A DNA stretch of 46,514 nucleotides from an uncultured Adlercreutzia sp. (GCA_910585575.1 CAJUFS010000017.1:1-46514), one strand, 5' to 3'; shown: positions 8,127 through 17,015, counted from the first letter of the stretch. Notes: a model not told the origin generated them from the sequence alone. Program-made: numbers and translations.

Positions 8127-9014
8127 ATGGAAGTGCGCGATCTGCGGTTTAGCGAATGGCCTATGTTCAATCGAGTTATGGAGGACAATCCCGAGATCTG
8201 CCGAATGCTGTTGGAGGCCATTCTCGATGAGCCGATTGGCAGGATTGGCGAAGTGATGGTGGAGAAAGCCATCGAGCCGCGCTTGGGAGCGAAAGGCGTG
8301 CGACTTGATGTTTTCATGAAAGGCTCGGGAAAGGTGTACGACGTAGAAATGCAAGCTTCGCCAGTGGCTGATTTGGGGCTGCGCATGCGCTATTATCAGT
8401 CTGCCATGGACACCCTGTCGCTTGGTAAAGGCCGGGATTACGAACAGCTCCCTGAAAGTATCGTTATTTTCATAGGCACTCAGGACCTGCTGCACGGTGG
8501 CCTGCCGATGTACCATTTCGGGATGAAGTGCGAAGAGAGGGTCGAGGTGCATTTCTCGACGCGTTTTCAGTGGATCGTTCTGAATTCCTCGGCCTATAAG
8601 GATTTGCCTCAAGGGAGGCTGAGAAGCTTGCTAGAGTACATTGCCGTGGGATATATTGGGGAAGATGCGCTTGTGCGTACTATTTCCGAGTCTGTTGCGC
8701 GAGCTAACGCCGATGCCGTCTGGAGGGCCGAGGGGGTCAATATGCTGACGTATATCGAAGATGCGCGAATTCAAGCTGAGATCCGCGAGAAGCGAGGCCG
8801 CGAGGAAGGGCTTCGTGAGGGATTCGAGCAGGGCATCGAGCAAGGGCTCGAACAGGGGCTCGAGCAAGGGCTCGAGCAAGGGCGGCAAGAGGGAGAGAAG
8901 CGTTTTCAGACACTCATGCAGGTGCTCTATGAAACGGGACGTGCTGATGAGGCGCATGCTGCCGTTATGGATGCTGCTCGTCGGGAGGAACTGTACCGAG
9001 AGTTGGGCGTCTAG
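8127..9014 (+). CDS. Rpn-family PD-(D/E)XK nuclease (transposase-like)
   Basis: A 295-residue protein of the Rpn/PDDEXK_2 family, often named recombination-promoting nuclease or putative transposase. The catalytic core is visible: RLDVFMKGSGKVYDVEMQ near residues 57-74 gives the D...ExQ signature. FIGTQDLL and MRYYQSAMD are also typical. ATG 8127 follows AAAGGGGAGG. The C-terminal third is a charged region with five EQG-type repeats (GIEQGLEQGLEQGLEQGRQ), encoded by near-identical 12-bp units. Base composition is less C/G-ending than the flanking operons, which hints at independent arrival. It sits between modules 1 and 2 and may be linked to rearrangement of this cluster. Activity is inferred. 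Confidence 0.85.
   Translation: MEVRDLRFSEWPMFNRVMEDNPEICRMLLEAILDEPIGRIGEVMVEKAIEPRLGAKGVRLDVFMKGSGKVYDVEMQASPVADLGLRMRYYQSAMDTLSLGKGRDYEQLPESIVIFIGTQDLLHGGLPMYHFGMKCEERVEVHFSTRFQWIVLNSSAYKDLPQGRLRSLLEYIAVGYIGEDALVRTISESVARANADAVWRAEGVNMLTYIEDARIQAEIREKRGREEGLREGFEQGIEQGLEQGLEQGLEQGRQEGEKRFQTLMQVLYETGRADEAHAAVMDAARREELYRELGV
8826..8885 (+). repeat. Five 12-bp tandem units inside the Rpn gene
   Basis: Consecutive units of the type GAGCAAGGGCTC (first GAGCAGGGCATC, last GAGCAAGGGCGG) encode repeated (I/L)EQG. The units are nearly identical, so copy number could change by slippage in whole codons and lengthen or shorten the tail without a frameshift. Confidence 0.85.
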
Positions 9015-9030
9015 CTTTTCGTGGCTCTGT

Positions 9031-10641
9031 CTAACCCTGCCGATCCGGCTGGTACTGAGTCGGATCTACTTCGGTGGTCTTGATAAGTTGGATAAGCTCC
9101 TCGCGGGAATGCACGCCAGTTTTGCTGTATATGTTGCGCACGTGCGTACGCGCTGTATAGAGCGAGATGACCAGTTGCTCGGAAATGTATTCGCTGCCGT
9201 GGCCCAAGGACAGAAGGCGTAGCACCTCTTGTTCGCGAGCAGTGAGCTGGAAGGTGTCGCATACGGCGTCGCAGCGGCGGCGCCACAGCGCCTTGCCTTT
9301 GGGCGCTTGGGGAAGGGAATGACTTGAGCTTGCCGCAGGGGATGTGTTGCCCGAAGGGATAGCCGGCGAAGCGTTAGAGCCTTCCATGCTTTCGGGAAAA
9401 ACAGCTTCAACTTCGTCCGTTGATTCAGGAGTGGGATCGGCGTCGTGATCGTCGATGGGAATGAGAGCAACGGACAGCACGCGCTCGGGCGCTATGCCCA
9501 CGAGGGCTACGACAACGCAGAAAATAACGAGGCATGTAAGGGCGATGTTCGAGCCCTCGGTGGAGACAAGCAAAAACCCCAATTGGCTACCGGCTAAAAT
9601 GCCGACGGATTTAAAGCCGTGACTGATGCCCATGGTCTTCGAGGGCGACATTTTAGATTGGTAAATCAAATAGAAAATGATGGTGTCAAAGGCCACGTTC
9701 ATGAGGAAAAGTGGCACGGAGGCGCATTCTGCCAGGATGGCCGATAGAATGCTGTTTCCGTTCTCGGAAACAATCAGGTTGACTACCAAAAAGCCTACAA
9801 CGAAGAGACTGATGGAGTAGTACAGAAGCTCGGCTTTGCAGGTGTGGCCCGACAGTTGATAGTACAGGACGAGGCAAACGCAGCTAATCAGCACAATAAA
9901 GGCGCCGAGTCCCTCCCAAAGAGGGGGAGAGTCCCACGATGAGCCAGGAGAGAGAAAGGGGCTGCGAATAAAGGACGCGGCGCCGGCGACGATAAGCATG
10001 GCAATGAAGAACCGGACGCTTGCCATGGTAAGAGGAACGCGCTGAGCGAGATCCTCGGCTGTTTGTTTTCGCGAAGCGTCTCCGATGGCTGCGAGGGTGC
10101 CCGAGATAAGAGGAATAGCGATGCTGAATACGCAGCGAAGGTAAAACGGTGCGGAGACGCCAACGAAATAGACGACACAGCACAGCACCATGCAGTCGCA
10201 CACCATGAGGAACGACTGGGCGGGAGGCAAGGAGCCAATGATGGGGCCATAGGCAAGACAGAGGATGCCGTTGCCTATGCCATCAAGGAAACAAGCGGCG
10301 TAGAACAGCAGGGGATCGCTGATGACTCCAGCGAAGGTGCAACAGACGACCAAGGTCGAGCATGCTGCTAGGAGACCTCCCGTTAGAGGAAACCAGCGTG
10401 TAATTAGCCATTGATCGGTTTTCTTGAGAAGGGGGAGCAGAATAACGGAGGTAATGACACCTATAAGGGACAGCATCATGAGGGCGCTGGTGTCAACCTG
10501 CTGAGCTCCCTCGAGAACCGCTCCGGGGCCCGCGTTGAGAAAGCCATTGGAGTAGGTAATGAGGGACCAAGCCTGCCAAAAGCCAAATCCCATGCATCTT
10601 AGCTTCAGCAAGCTGCAATCGGTGGTGCTGCCGAACAACAA
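9031..10641 (-). CDS. Membrane-bound LuxR-type regulator LuxR2
   Basis: A 536-residue regulator with the same build as LuxR1: a multi-helix membrane domain to about residue 400, a long Ser/Pro/Glu-rich linker (about 400-465), and a C-terminal HTH (LTAREQEVLRLLSLG into ARTHVRNIYSKTGVHS). The start is TTG at 10641, or the adjacent TTG at 10638; AAGAGGGG lies just upstream of both. It is divergent from the W2-A2-B2-C2-D2 operon and shares its 321-nt control region, so it is the likely activator of module 2. The linker has no CxxC pairs, unlike LuxR1. Its stop lies 17 nt from the convergent Rpn gene. Confidence 0.88.
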   Translation of the reverse strand: MLFGSTTDCSLLKLRCMGFGFWQAWSLITYSNGFLNAGPGAVLEGAQQVDTSALMMLSLIGVITSVILLPLLKKTDQWLITRWFPLTGGLLAACSTLVVCCTFAGVISDPLLFYAACFLDGIGNGILCLAYGPIIGSLPPAQSFLMVCDCMVLCCVVYFVGVSAPFYLRCVFSIAIPLISGTLAAIGDASRKQTAEDLAQRVPLTMASVRFFIAMLIVAGAASFIRSPFLSPGSSWDSPPLWEGLGAFIVLISCVCLVLYYQLSGHTCKAELLYYSISLFVVGFLVVNLIVSENGNSILSAILAECASVPLFLMNVAFDTIIFYLIYQSKMSPSKTMGISHGFKSVGILAGSQLGFLLVSTEGSNIALTCLVIFCVVVALVGIAPERVLSVALIPIDDHDADPTPESTDEVEAVFPESMEGSNASPAIPSGNTSPAASSSHSLPQAPKGKALWRRRCDAVCDTFQLTAREQEVLRLLSLGHGSEYISEQLVISLYTARTHVRNIYSKTGVHSREELIQLIKTTEVDPTQYQPDRQG

Positions 10642-10962
10642 GAGACCCCTCTTCCCTTTTTGATGGTTGTAGCCGTAATAGCTACAACTTTGATTCTAGC
10701 AGAATCGTAAAACGGCACGTACTACACCATGAGGTATTTCCCGTGCTAGATGCCGATAGTGTTACTGGAAATTGCCTGATCAAACAGATCTTCTTCTTAG
10801 TTCTCAGATTGATGGCAGCGTGCGGTAATACTTAGCGAATGAAAAGGAAATACCCCATCCCGTACGTTTGCCGCCGAGCCGCGAACCGCCACTATTTAAG
10901 TGCTGACAAGCATTGGCCGAGCGGGTTCGAGGTCTGTCTCGGCTGCAAGGAAAGGAGAGGAA
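10642..10962. promoter_or_regulatory. Divergent control region of LuxR2 and module 2
   Basis: This 321-nt gap has no gene. Visible elements: a dyad GTTGTAGC-N7-GCTACAAC at 10666-10688; a small dyad GATTCT-AGC-AGAATC just beyond it; GAGGTATTTCCCGT at 10731-10744, with ATAGTG at 10756-10761; and an inverted pair GGTATTTCC (10733-10741) and GGAAATACC (10846-10854). The first dyad lies close to the LuxR2 start and could be an autoregulatory site. The TATTTCCCGT element also occurs before NapGH1. Confidence 0.5.
10666..10688. promoter_or_regulatory. Dyad GTTGTAGC-N7-GCTACAAC (candidate LuxR2 operator)
   Basis: A perfect 8-bp inverted repeat with a 7-nt spacer, 25 nt upstream of the LuxR2 start codon. 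The same half-sites recur, inside out (GCTACAAC-N5-GTTGTAGC), upstream of the flavoprotein gene at 31507. Binding by LuxR2 is inferred from position. Confidence 0.5.
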
Positions 10963-11733
10963 ATGCCGACTGGGAAGGAAACGCTTCTCGATGCGCTGGT
11001 GGAAACGGTTCGGGAGGGAGGTGATTTTGCCGAAGGAGGATTTTCCTTTGGCATGGGCGTCGCTCAGCAGACTTCAGCGGATGTGGGCATTATGGCTGAT
11101 GCTGACGCGAAGCGCGGCAACAGCGGAGAGGCTCCTGATGTGAAGATCGAGCCGAACGTCGAAGCCCTGAGCGCCATGAACTCCGATGAGCGCATTGAGC
11201 GTATCCGCGAAAGCGTGGAACGCCATCCGCGTCACCGCGAACTGGAGTATCTGATTATGGCCTATGTGGGAGAGCACGCTGGCGCCTCCTATGAAGAGGT
11301 TGAAAAGTACATTGCGGGACTTCCGCAGTTTGCTTCTTCGCTGCAGTCCGAGCGCATTCTCATTGCCATCTTGGAGCGAGCTGGTGCTTTGGAGTCCGAT
11401 GGAAGCGACGACGGTGCCCTGACGCTGACCGAGGCGGGCCAGCAATTCGAGGCGTCTTTCACGCCAGAGGCGCGCCTGAAGGAGCTCTTCGACGAGGCCG
11501 AGGACGACCAGGTTGAAGCCTATGAGTACCTACTCAAAGCGTGCGCTGAGCAGAAACGCACCTTTGAGGAGCTTGATGCCGCAGTGCAGAAGCTGCCGGC
11601 TGTGCGTTTTCTTGATAACGGCCAAATGGCTATTTATCCCAGCACCTATATCGATCGTCTGGAGAAGGCGGCGGGTCTTCGCTGGGAGCTTGGATGGGTG
11701 ACTACCGACGCAGGTAAAGCTTATGTCAAGTAG
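10963..11733 (+). CDS. Unrecognised tandem winged-helix-like protein W2, first gene of module 2
   Basis: A 256-residue soluble protein I do not recognise. After an acidic N-terminal stretch (about 1-70) it has two similar units, each three helices followed by a hydrophobic ILERAGAL-type helix and a TEAG-type wing. Unit 1 spans about 85-165 (EYLIMAYVGEHAGASYEEVE ... TLTEAGQQFEAS). Unit 2 spans about 175-256 (AYEYLLKACAEQKRTFEELD ... YIDRLEKAAGLRWELGWVTT). W3 (19757) is homologous, with the same layout and the closest match at the C-terminus (YLDRLERVGGLYW). There is no signal peptide, membrane segment or cysteine cluster. ATG 10963 follows AAAGGAGAGG. Being first in the operon suggests a cytoplasmic role in regulation or assembly of the molybdoenzyme. 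Function is unknown. Confidence 0.8.
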   Translation: MPTGKETLLDALVETVREGGDFAEGGFSFGMGVAQQTSADVGIMADADAKRGNSGEAPDVKIEPNVEALSAMNSDERIERIRESVERHPRHRELEYLIMAYVGEHAGASYEEVEKYIAGLPQFASSLQSERILIAILERAGALESDGSDDGALTLTEAGQQFEASFTPEARLKELFDEAEDDQVEAYEYLLKACAEQKRTFEELDAAVQKLPAVRFLDNGQMAIYPSTYIDRLEKAAGLRWELGWVTTDAGKAYVK

Positions 11734-11793
11734 ATCGTACGCAGATGCTTTTGACGGAGAGAAGTTCGCTTTTTAGAGAAGGAGGAAAGGCAG

Positions 11794-14610
11794 ATGAGCA
11801 ATGTGGTAACACGTCGATCTTTTCTGAAGCTCTCGGCGGCTGCCGGTGCTGCTACGGCGCTGGGCACCACGGCGGTGACCAACCTTGTGCAAAGCTCGAA
11901 GGCCTACGCAGAGGAAGACACTGTTGAGGTGATGGGCACGTTCTGCCGTGCTTGCGTTCTTGCCTGCCCGGTGAAGGTTACGATTCGCAACGGGCGTGCA
12001 ACGCGCATCGAGGGGGATAGCCGAAGCGGTTTGTCTCTCGGCCGTGTGTGCCCCAAGGGCCTTTCGGGCATTCAGGCCCTGTATCATCCCAACCGCACCA
12101 AATACCCCATGAAGCGCGTGGGAGAGCGCGGCGTCGACAACAAGTGGGAGCGCATCACCTGGGACGAGGGCATCACCATGGTGGCCGAAGCGCTCATTGA
12201 GATGCGCGATAAGACGGGCCGCAACGGTCTTTTGGTTACCAGTGGCGGCGGCGGCAACCCCAGCTTCATCGATCCCGCCGGTTTTCGTGGCTACTGGGGC
12301 GCCGGCAATATTTTCGAGCCGGGCTGCGCTCAGTGCGCTATGCCCCGCGACTTTGTACAGAATATGATGTATGGCGGCGGTCCCGAATTCACCTCGATTG
12401 CTGACGGTCAGTGTACGGAGTACTACAATCCTACTATCAGCGCCGAGTGCTTTGTTATTTGGGGCACGGGACCTGCTCAGTCGGGCCCGGCCCAGGCGGG
12501 ACGCGTGACAGTGGAGCTTCGAGAGCATGGCTGCAAAACCATCGTCGTCGATCCCCGCTTTACTGCTGACGCTGCTCGTGCCGATGTGTGGCTGCCTATT
12601 CGTCCCGGTACCGACCTGGCTATGATGTTGGGCTGGCTGAACTATATTCTTGAGAACGATCTCTACGATGAAGAGTTCGTTACCAAGTGGACCAACTTCC
12701 CGTTCCTGGTGAACCCGAATGATCCGGCAGGAGCGCTGTTGCGCGCCTCTGAGGTTGCGGGCATGGACACCGCGAAGGGCGAGGGGTACGTTTATTTCGA
12801 CGAGGGCACCAACAAGGTGACCAAGACCTATGCACTCTCTCCCGAGAACGAGAGTGGCTATAAGCCTGCTTTGTTCGGGGAGTACGAGGTTACCTTGGCC
12901 GATGGCTCGAAAGTGAAATGCAAGACCGCTGGTCAGGCTTATCGTGAGAGCGTGGCGGAATGGACGCTCGAGAAGACGGCGGAAACCTGCTGGGTGGACC
13001 AGAATGACATCAAGACCGCCATCGAGATGTACGCCAGCGCCAATGCCGGCGGCATTTCCCTGGGCGTTGCCACCGACCAGCATCCCCAGTCTACCCAGGC
13101 CGGCATGGGTGTCGGCGCTCTTACCGTGCTTATGGGCAACATCGAGAAGCCGGGTTGCCCGGCTACGTCGCGTCCGCAGGCTCCGCTGGCCTATATGTGG
13201 AACGGTACCAAGCGCGCCAAGTTCTGGGACTTCACGCCCCAGCACTTCATGGATTTCGATCCGAACGACAATGAGAGCGGTTACGTCTACCAAACGGAGC
13301 AGGCCATTACCGAGCGTTTGGGCTACATCGAGCACAAGGGCTTTGGCTATTGGCAGCATTCCCATATCCCCACGGTGCACAATGCCATTATGACCGGCGA
13401 GCCTTACAAGCCCCATGTGTGGCTGGAGCGTTCGGGCAACAAGCTGGTGACCTTGGCCGACTCTTCTTCGTGGATCGACGCCATCCATAAAATGGACTTT
13501 ATTTCCCACTCCTACATGTACCACACTTCGTTTACCTTCGAGGCAGCCGATGTGATGTTCCCCATTACCGAGTGGCTTGAGTCTCTGTACTCGCAGTTCG
13601 GCGGCAACATGATGGGCATGTACATGCCGGCTACCATTCTGTTCGAGCATGCCGATGACCGCTTTACCTGGGGCACTATTCTCAAGAAGCTGGGCGATTT
13701 GGGCGATCCGAATGGCTACAACGCCTATTACGTGGATAAGTCCCACTATGCGCAGTGCGATTGGGAGGAGTATAAAGAGGCGCTGACCATCATCGGCAAA
13801 ACGTTTGAGGAGACGCGCGAGCTCAACCCCTGGGCGAACGGCACTCCGGAGGAAGTATGGGCGGCCACTCCGTACGAGCAGGCCTATCTTGCCCCGGCAG
13901 AAGACGGCACCTACACAGGCTTCTACTTGCGCACGGATCCTGCGGATATTACCGATTCGCCGAAGAAGCTGCCACTGTACCTGGACAAGATGATCTACAT
14001 CGGGCGTCACGGCCTGGAGAAGTTCGAAATGCCTCCGGCCTCTGAGGACTACAGTCCCGTGCCCTATTACTGGGAGCCGAGCGAGTCGCCGTTGGAGGAT
14101 TCCGATTACCCGCTGGTTATGACCGAGGGTCGTCTGCCCTTCATCTTCCATTCGACGCTTCGCAACATTCCCTATATCCGCGAGATCTATCCGGCTCCCG
14201 AGCTGTGGATCGATCCGGAAGCCGCCGCAGAGCGCGGCATCGAGAACGGTGACTGGGTGCGTGTGAAGTCTCGCCGCTGTGAGGGGAACAAGTTCGTGCC
14301 TGATGGCATCAATGCCGTTGCTTACGTTACCGAGGGCATTGCCCACGGAACCGTGTATATGGAGCGTTTCTGGAACCCCGAGTTCCTGGAGACTGATGGT
14401 GAGGACGCCCGCAAGAGCTGGACGACTATGAACCTGAACACCCTCACCAAGAAAGAGCCGCCCTACAACCCCGAATGCGGTTCCTATACGCTTCGCGGCT
14501 TCACCGTACAGGTGGAGAAGGGCGAGCGTCCTGAGGGTATTTGGTATGAGCCTGAGGACTTCCAGCCTTGGATGCCTCAGCCTAGCGATAACACGGGAGG
14601 TGTGTACTAA
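11794..14610 (+). CDS. Molybdopterin oxidoreductase catalytic subunit A2
   Basis: A 938-residue, complete DMSO-reductase-family enzyme. It starts with a textbook Tat signal (TRRSFLKLSAAAGA, cleavage near AYAEED). The N-terminal [4Fe-4S] cysteines are C51, C54, C58 and C86. The segment NIFEPGCAQCAMPR places C181 where acetylene hydratase has its metal-binding Cys, so C181 is the likely Mo or W ligand; C178 is an extra nearby Cys absent from A3. Cofactor-binding blocks follow: CKTIVVDPRFTADAARADVW, GVATDQ, and the C-terminal YGSYTLRGFTV-type end (here CGSYTLRGFTVQV). ATG 11794 follows AGAAGGAGGAAAG. The substrate is unknown; possible ones include oxidised S/N compounds or dehydroxylated aromatics. 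Codon use is more mixed than in A1 and A3. The stop overlaps B2 by 1 nt. Confidence 0.95.
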   Translation: MSNVVTRRSFLKLSAAAGAATALGTTAVTNLVQSSKAYAEEDTVEVMGTFCRACVLACPVKVTIRNGRATRIEGDSRSGLSLGRVCPKGLSGIQALYHPNRTKYPMKRVGERGVDNKWERITWDEGITMVAEALIEMRDKTGRNGLLVTSGGGGNPSFIDPAGFRGYWGAGNIFEPGCAQCAMPRDFVQNMMYGGGPEFTSIADGQCTEYYNPTISAECFVIWGTGPAQSGPAQAGRVTVELREHGCKTIVVDPRFTADAARADVWLPIRPGTDLAMMLGWLNYILENDLYDEEFVTKWTNFPFLVNPNDPAGALLRASEVAGMDTAKGEGYVYFDEGTNKVTKTYALSPENESGYKPALFGEYEVTLADGSKVKCKTAGQAYRESVAEWTLEKTAETCWVDQNDIKTAIEMYASANAGGISLGVATDQHPQSTQAGMGVGALTVLMGNIEKPGCPATSRPQAPLAYMWNGTKRAKFWDFTPQHFMDFDPNDNESGYVYQTEQAITERLGYIEHKGFGYWQHSHIPTVHNAIMTGEPYKPHVWLERSGNKLVTLADSSSWIDAIHKMDFISHSYMYHTSFTFEAADVMFPITEWLESLYSQFGGNMMGMYMPATILFEHADDRFTWGTILKKLGDLGDPNGYNAYYVDKSHYAQCDWEEYKEALTIIGKTFEETRELNPWANGTPEEVWAATPYEQAYLAPAEDGTYTGFYLRTDPADITDSPKKLPLYLDKMIYIGRHGLEKFEMPPASEDYSPVPYYWEPSESPLEDSDYPLVMTEGRLPFIFHSTLRNIPYIREIYPAPELWIDPEAAAERGIENGDWVRVKSRRCEGNKFVPDGINAVAYVTEGIAHGTVYMERFWNPEFLETDGEDARKSWTTMNLNTLTKKEPPYNPECGSYTLRGFTVQVEKGERPEGIWYEPEDFQPWMPQPSDNTGGVY

Positions 14611-15197
14611 TGAGTCGTTATGCTCTCGTAGTCGACCTTGATCGCTGCATTGGCTGCCAGGGTTGCGAGATTGCTTGTAAAAGCGAGAATGGCGTTGCGC
14701 TCGGTGAGAAGTGGTCCAAGGTGTTCAAGGTGGGACCGACGGGAACCTATCCAAGGCTGGAGCAGTATTATCTGCCCGTTATGTGTCAGCAGTGCAAAGA
14801 TGCCCCTTGCGTGCATGTTTGTCCTACAGGCGCTTCGTACCGCGACCCCAACACGGATGTCGTGCTGGTTGACAAGGAAAAGTGCATCGGTTGCAAGTAC
14901 TGCATGATGGCCTGCCCCTATGACGTTCGTAATTGGAATCGCGAGGAGCGCGTGGTGGAGAAGTGCACCTTGTGCTCGCAGCGCTGGACCGAAGACGGGC
15001 CGGTGGAGCCGCTGTGCGTGAGTGCCTGCTGTGCCTCTGCGCGCTATTTGGGTGATCTGGACGACCCGAATTCTGCCGCCTCTCAGGCCCTGGCCGCTAA
15101 GCCGGATGCCGTTCGTCATCTCAAAGACGTGGGCAACGACCCTTCGACGGCCTACCTCTTGTCTGAAAAATACGCAACATGGAAGAGCGGTGAGTAG
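14610..15197 (+). CDS. DmsB/NrfC-like Fe-S subunit B2
   Basis: A 195-residue four-cluster ferredoxin subunit. Cysteine groups are CIGCQGCEIAC (from C13), CQQCKDAPCVHVCP, CIGCKYCMMACP and CTLC followed by CVSACC. The end of the protein (RYLGDLDDPNS and STAYLLSEKYATW) matches B1 and B3. It should pass electrons from C2 to A2 and be carried across the membrane with A2. The start overlaps the A2 stop (TAATG), which points to translational coupling and equal amounts of A and B. Confidence 0.95.
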   Translation: MSRYALVVDLDRCIGCQGCEIACKSENGVALGEKWSKVFKVGPTGTYPRLEQYYLPVMCQQCKDAPCVHVCPTGASYRDPNTDVVLVDKEKCIGCKYCMMACPYDVRNWNREERVVEKCTLCSQRWTEDGPVEPLCVSACCASARYLGDLDDPNSAASQALAAKPDAVRHLKDVGNDPSTAYLLSEKYATWKSGE

Positions 15198-15199
15198 CA

Positions 15200-16003
15200 G
15201 TGGAAATTCAATGGTCCCTTGTATTGTTCACGGTATTCGCTGGCGCCGGTAGCTGGATGTTCGTCGGAGTAGCGGTCAGTGAGTTCACGGGTCGCGGCAA
15301 GAGCGTGTCGTTTGCGACCTCGCTTATCGCCATGGCACTTATCATCGTCGGAGGCTTGTGCTCGGTGACGCACCTCTCGCATCCAACTCGCATGCTGGGC
15401 GCCCTTTCTCATCCGACGTCGGGCATTGCCATCGAAGCTTTCATGCTGGGCTTCACGTGCTTGGCCATTATTGTGTATCTCATTTTGCTGAAGCGCTCTT
15501 CCTCTGAGCAGGCGCGCAAGGCGGTGGCGGCCGTTGGCGGTGTGCTGGGCATTTTGTTCAGCTTCCTTATGGGCGAGTCCTACATGATGGCGGCTCGTGC
15601 CACGTGGAACCACTTTATTGTGCCGACGGAGTACGCAGTGACCTCGATGGTTCTTGGTGTGAGCCTGTACTTGCTGGTGCTTGCTTGCCGCAAAGAGAAG
15701 GAGGCGGCGGCATTTTACGGCTTGCCGCTTGCGGTTGCTGGTGCCATCTCGCTCATTGTGGGCATCATCTATGGTGTGTTCTCTGGGGTGCACGCTGAAG
15801 TACTCCAGTTCTGGGGCTGCGTCGTGGTGCTGGGCGCCCTGGTCCCTATTATCTGTGGTGCGGCGCTCATGAAGAAGCCGGAGGCTGCTTTGGGGCTGAC
15901 GTTGTGCTCCAGTGTGGGCGCGCTGTTCGGCAGCGTAGTGTTCCGTATGCTTATGTGGGCCTCGGGTGTGGGCCTGTACACCTTCTTCAATGGATTGGGC
16001 TAG
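15200..16003 (+). CDS. DmsC-like membrane anchor subunit C2
   Basis: A 267-residue membrane protein with about eight hydrophobic segments, homologous to C1 and C3. It starts at GTG 15200, 2 nt after the B2 stop, giving MEIQWSLVLFTVF. The SVTHLSHPTRMLGALSHPTSG segment has the family His in the proposed quinol region. Its role is to anchor the A2-B2 complex and feed it electrons from menaquinol. The next gene follows a hairpin. Confidence 0.92.
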   Translation: MEIQWSLVLFTVFAGAGSWMFVGVAVSEFTGRGKSVSFATSLIAMALIIVGGLCSVTHLSHPTRMLGALSHPTSGIAIEAFMLGFTCLAIIVYLILLKRSSSEQARKAVAAVGGVLGILFSFLMGESYMMAARATWNHFIVPTEYAVTSMVLGVSLYLLVLACRKEKEAAAFYGLPLAVAGAISLIVGIIYGVFSGVHAEVLQFWGCVVVLGALVPIICGAALMKKPEAALGLTLCSSVGALFGSVVFRMLMWASGVGLYTFFNGLG

Positions 16004-16055
16004 AACGAGAGCATCGGCTGACTGATTTGCCCGCTAGTTCAAAAGAAGTTTGAGT

Positions 16056-16095
16056 GAAGCGAGGCCAGGGCGCCTTTGGCGTAAGGCCTCGCTTC
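16056..16095 (+). terminator. Hairpin between anchor and chaperone genes, module 2
   Basis: A perfect 11-bp stem (GAAGCGAGGCC with GGCCTCGCTTC) enclosing a smaller CGCC/GGCG stem, followed by CCTTT. It lies 27 nt before the D2 start. The weak T tract suits partial termination or protection of the upstream message rather than a full stop. Confidence 0.55.
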
Positions 16096-16121
16096 CCTTT
16101 GCAAGATGAAAGGAGAGGGCC

Positions 16122-16826
16122 ATGACCGAGTCCATTCCGGCGCTCTGCGAGGCCAACGTCTCACGCGCTGCTATTTATCGAGTGCTTGCATCGCTCTATT
16201 TCAAGGAGCTCTCTGAAGAGCAGCTCGACCATATCAAGGGTTTGGATTTTTCAGCTTTCGACGGTATGGACGAGGAGTTTTCTGCCGGCTGCGCTGATAT
16301 TACGGCGTATCTGAGGAGGAAGAACTCCGCCACCCGACAGTTGCTGGCGGCTGATTACGCCGGGGCCATCTTGGGAGCGGGTATGCACGACGAGCGTCGC
16401 GCTACGCCTTATGAGAGCGTGTTTACCAGCGAAAAGGGCCTCATGATGCAGGAGGCCCGCGATGAGGTGTACAAGACACTCCTCAAGGCACATCTTGAGG
16501 TCAATCCGAACCTCCGCGTGCCCGAGGATCATTTGAGCTTCATGTTCGAGTACCTTGCCGTCATGGCCGAGCGCTGCAACGAGAGTCTCCAGGCGGGGGA
16601 TTTTGCCGAAGCATTGGAGAACCTGCAAATCGAGCAGTCCTTTCACCGTGATCACCTTTTGAATTGGATCGATGCCTACTGCGATTGCCTGGAGTCCTGT
16701 GCTGAAACGCGGTTTTACCAAGGCGTCGCAAAGATGACTCGCAGCTTCGTTTACCTCGACAAGGAGCTTCTCAATGATCTGACGGAGGCGGTTTCTGAGA
16801 TGGTGGAGGACCGTGTCGCAGCCTAG
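16122..16826 (+). CDS. TorD/DmsD-family maturation chaperone D2
   Basis: A 234-residue helical chaperone homologous to D1 and D3. The motifs are YRVLASLYFKEL, PYESVFTSEKGLMMQEARDE and the diagnostic PEDHLSFMFEYLA. By family it binds the Tat leader of A2 and supports cofactor loading in the cytoplasm. ATG 16122 follows AAAGGAGAGGGCC, almost identical to the D1 leader. The C-terminal half has the EQSFHRDHLLNWID segment also seen in D1 (QASFAQDHLLNWMP). Confidence 0.92.
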   Translation: MTESIPALCEANVSRAAIYRVLASLYFKELSEEQLDHIKGLDFSAFDGMDEEFSAGCADITAYLRRKNSATRQLLAADYAGAILGAGMHDERRATPYESVFTSEKGLMMQEARDEVYKTLLKAHLEVNPNLRVPEDHLSFMFEYLAVMAERCNESLQAGDFAEALENLQIEQSFHRDHLLNWIDAYCDCLESCAETRFYQGVAKMTRSFVYLDKELLNDLTEAVSEMVEDRVAA

Positions 16827-16864
16827 TCGATGCGCTCCATGAGAAGCAACTTCCCAGGTCAAGT

Positions 16865-16885
16865 GCTGGTCAATTATTGACCAGC
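16865..16885. promoter_or_regulatory. Perfect palindrome upstream of NapGH2
   Basis: GCTGGTCAA-TTA-TTGACCAGC, a perfect 9-bp dyad in the 189-nt gap between D2 and NapG2. The short AT spacer looks more like an operator than a terminator. No T tract follows. NapGH2 may thus have its own control within module 2. Confidence 0.5.
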
Positions 16886-17015
16886 GAAGAAATGACCGAG
16901 AGGGCGGTGCTTTTCGGTCAAATATACATCTACGAGCTGGACAAAGCTTCCTTTACCGTTCAAGAAGTCGAATTGGCGATAAGACGAGGTCGCCAGAGAG
17001 GAGGGAGTTCTTCTC

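Noticed and set aside
8826-8885. Frameshift or assembly error in the EQG repeat
   Set aside because: All units are 12 bp and in frame, and the frame continues to a normal stop.
11773-14346. 857-residue open frame on the minus strand
   Set aside because: It is the antisense shadow of A2. The protein is His/Arg/Val-rich with no family motif, while the plus strand has Tat, Fe-S and cofactor motifs.
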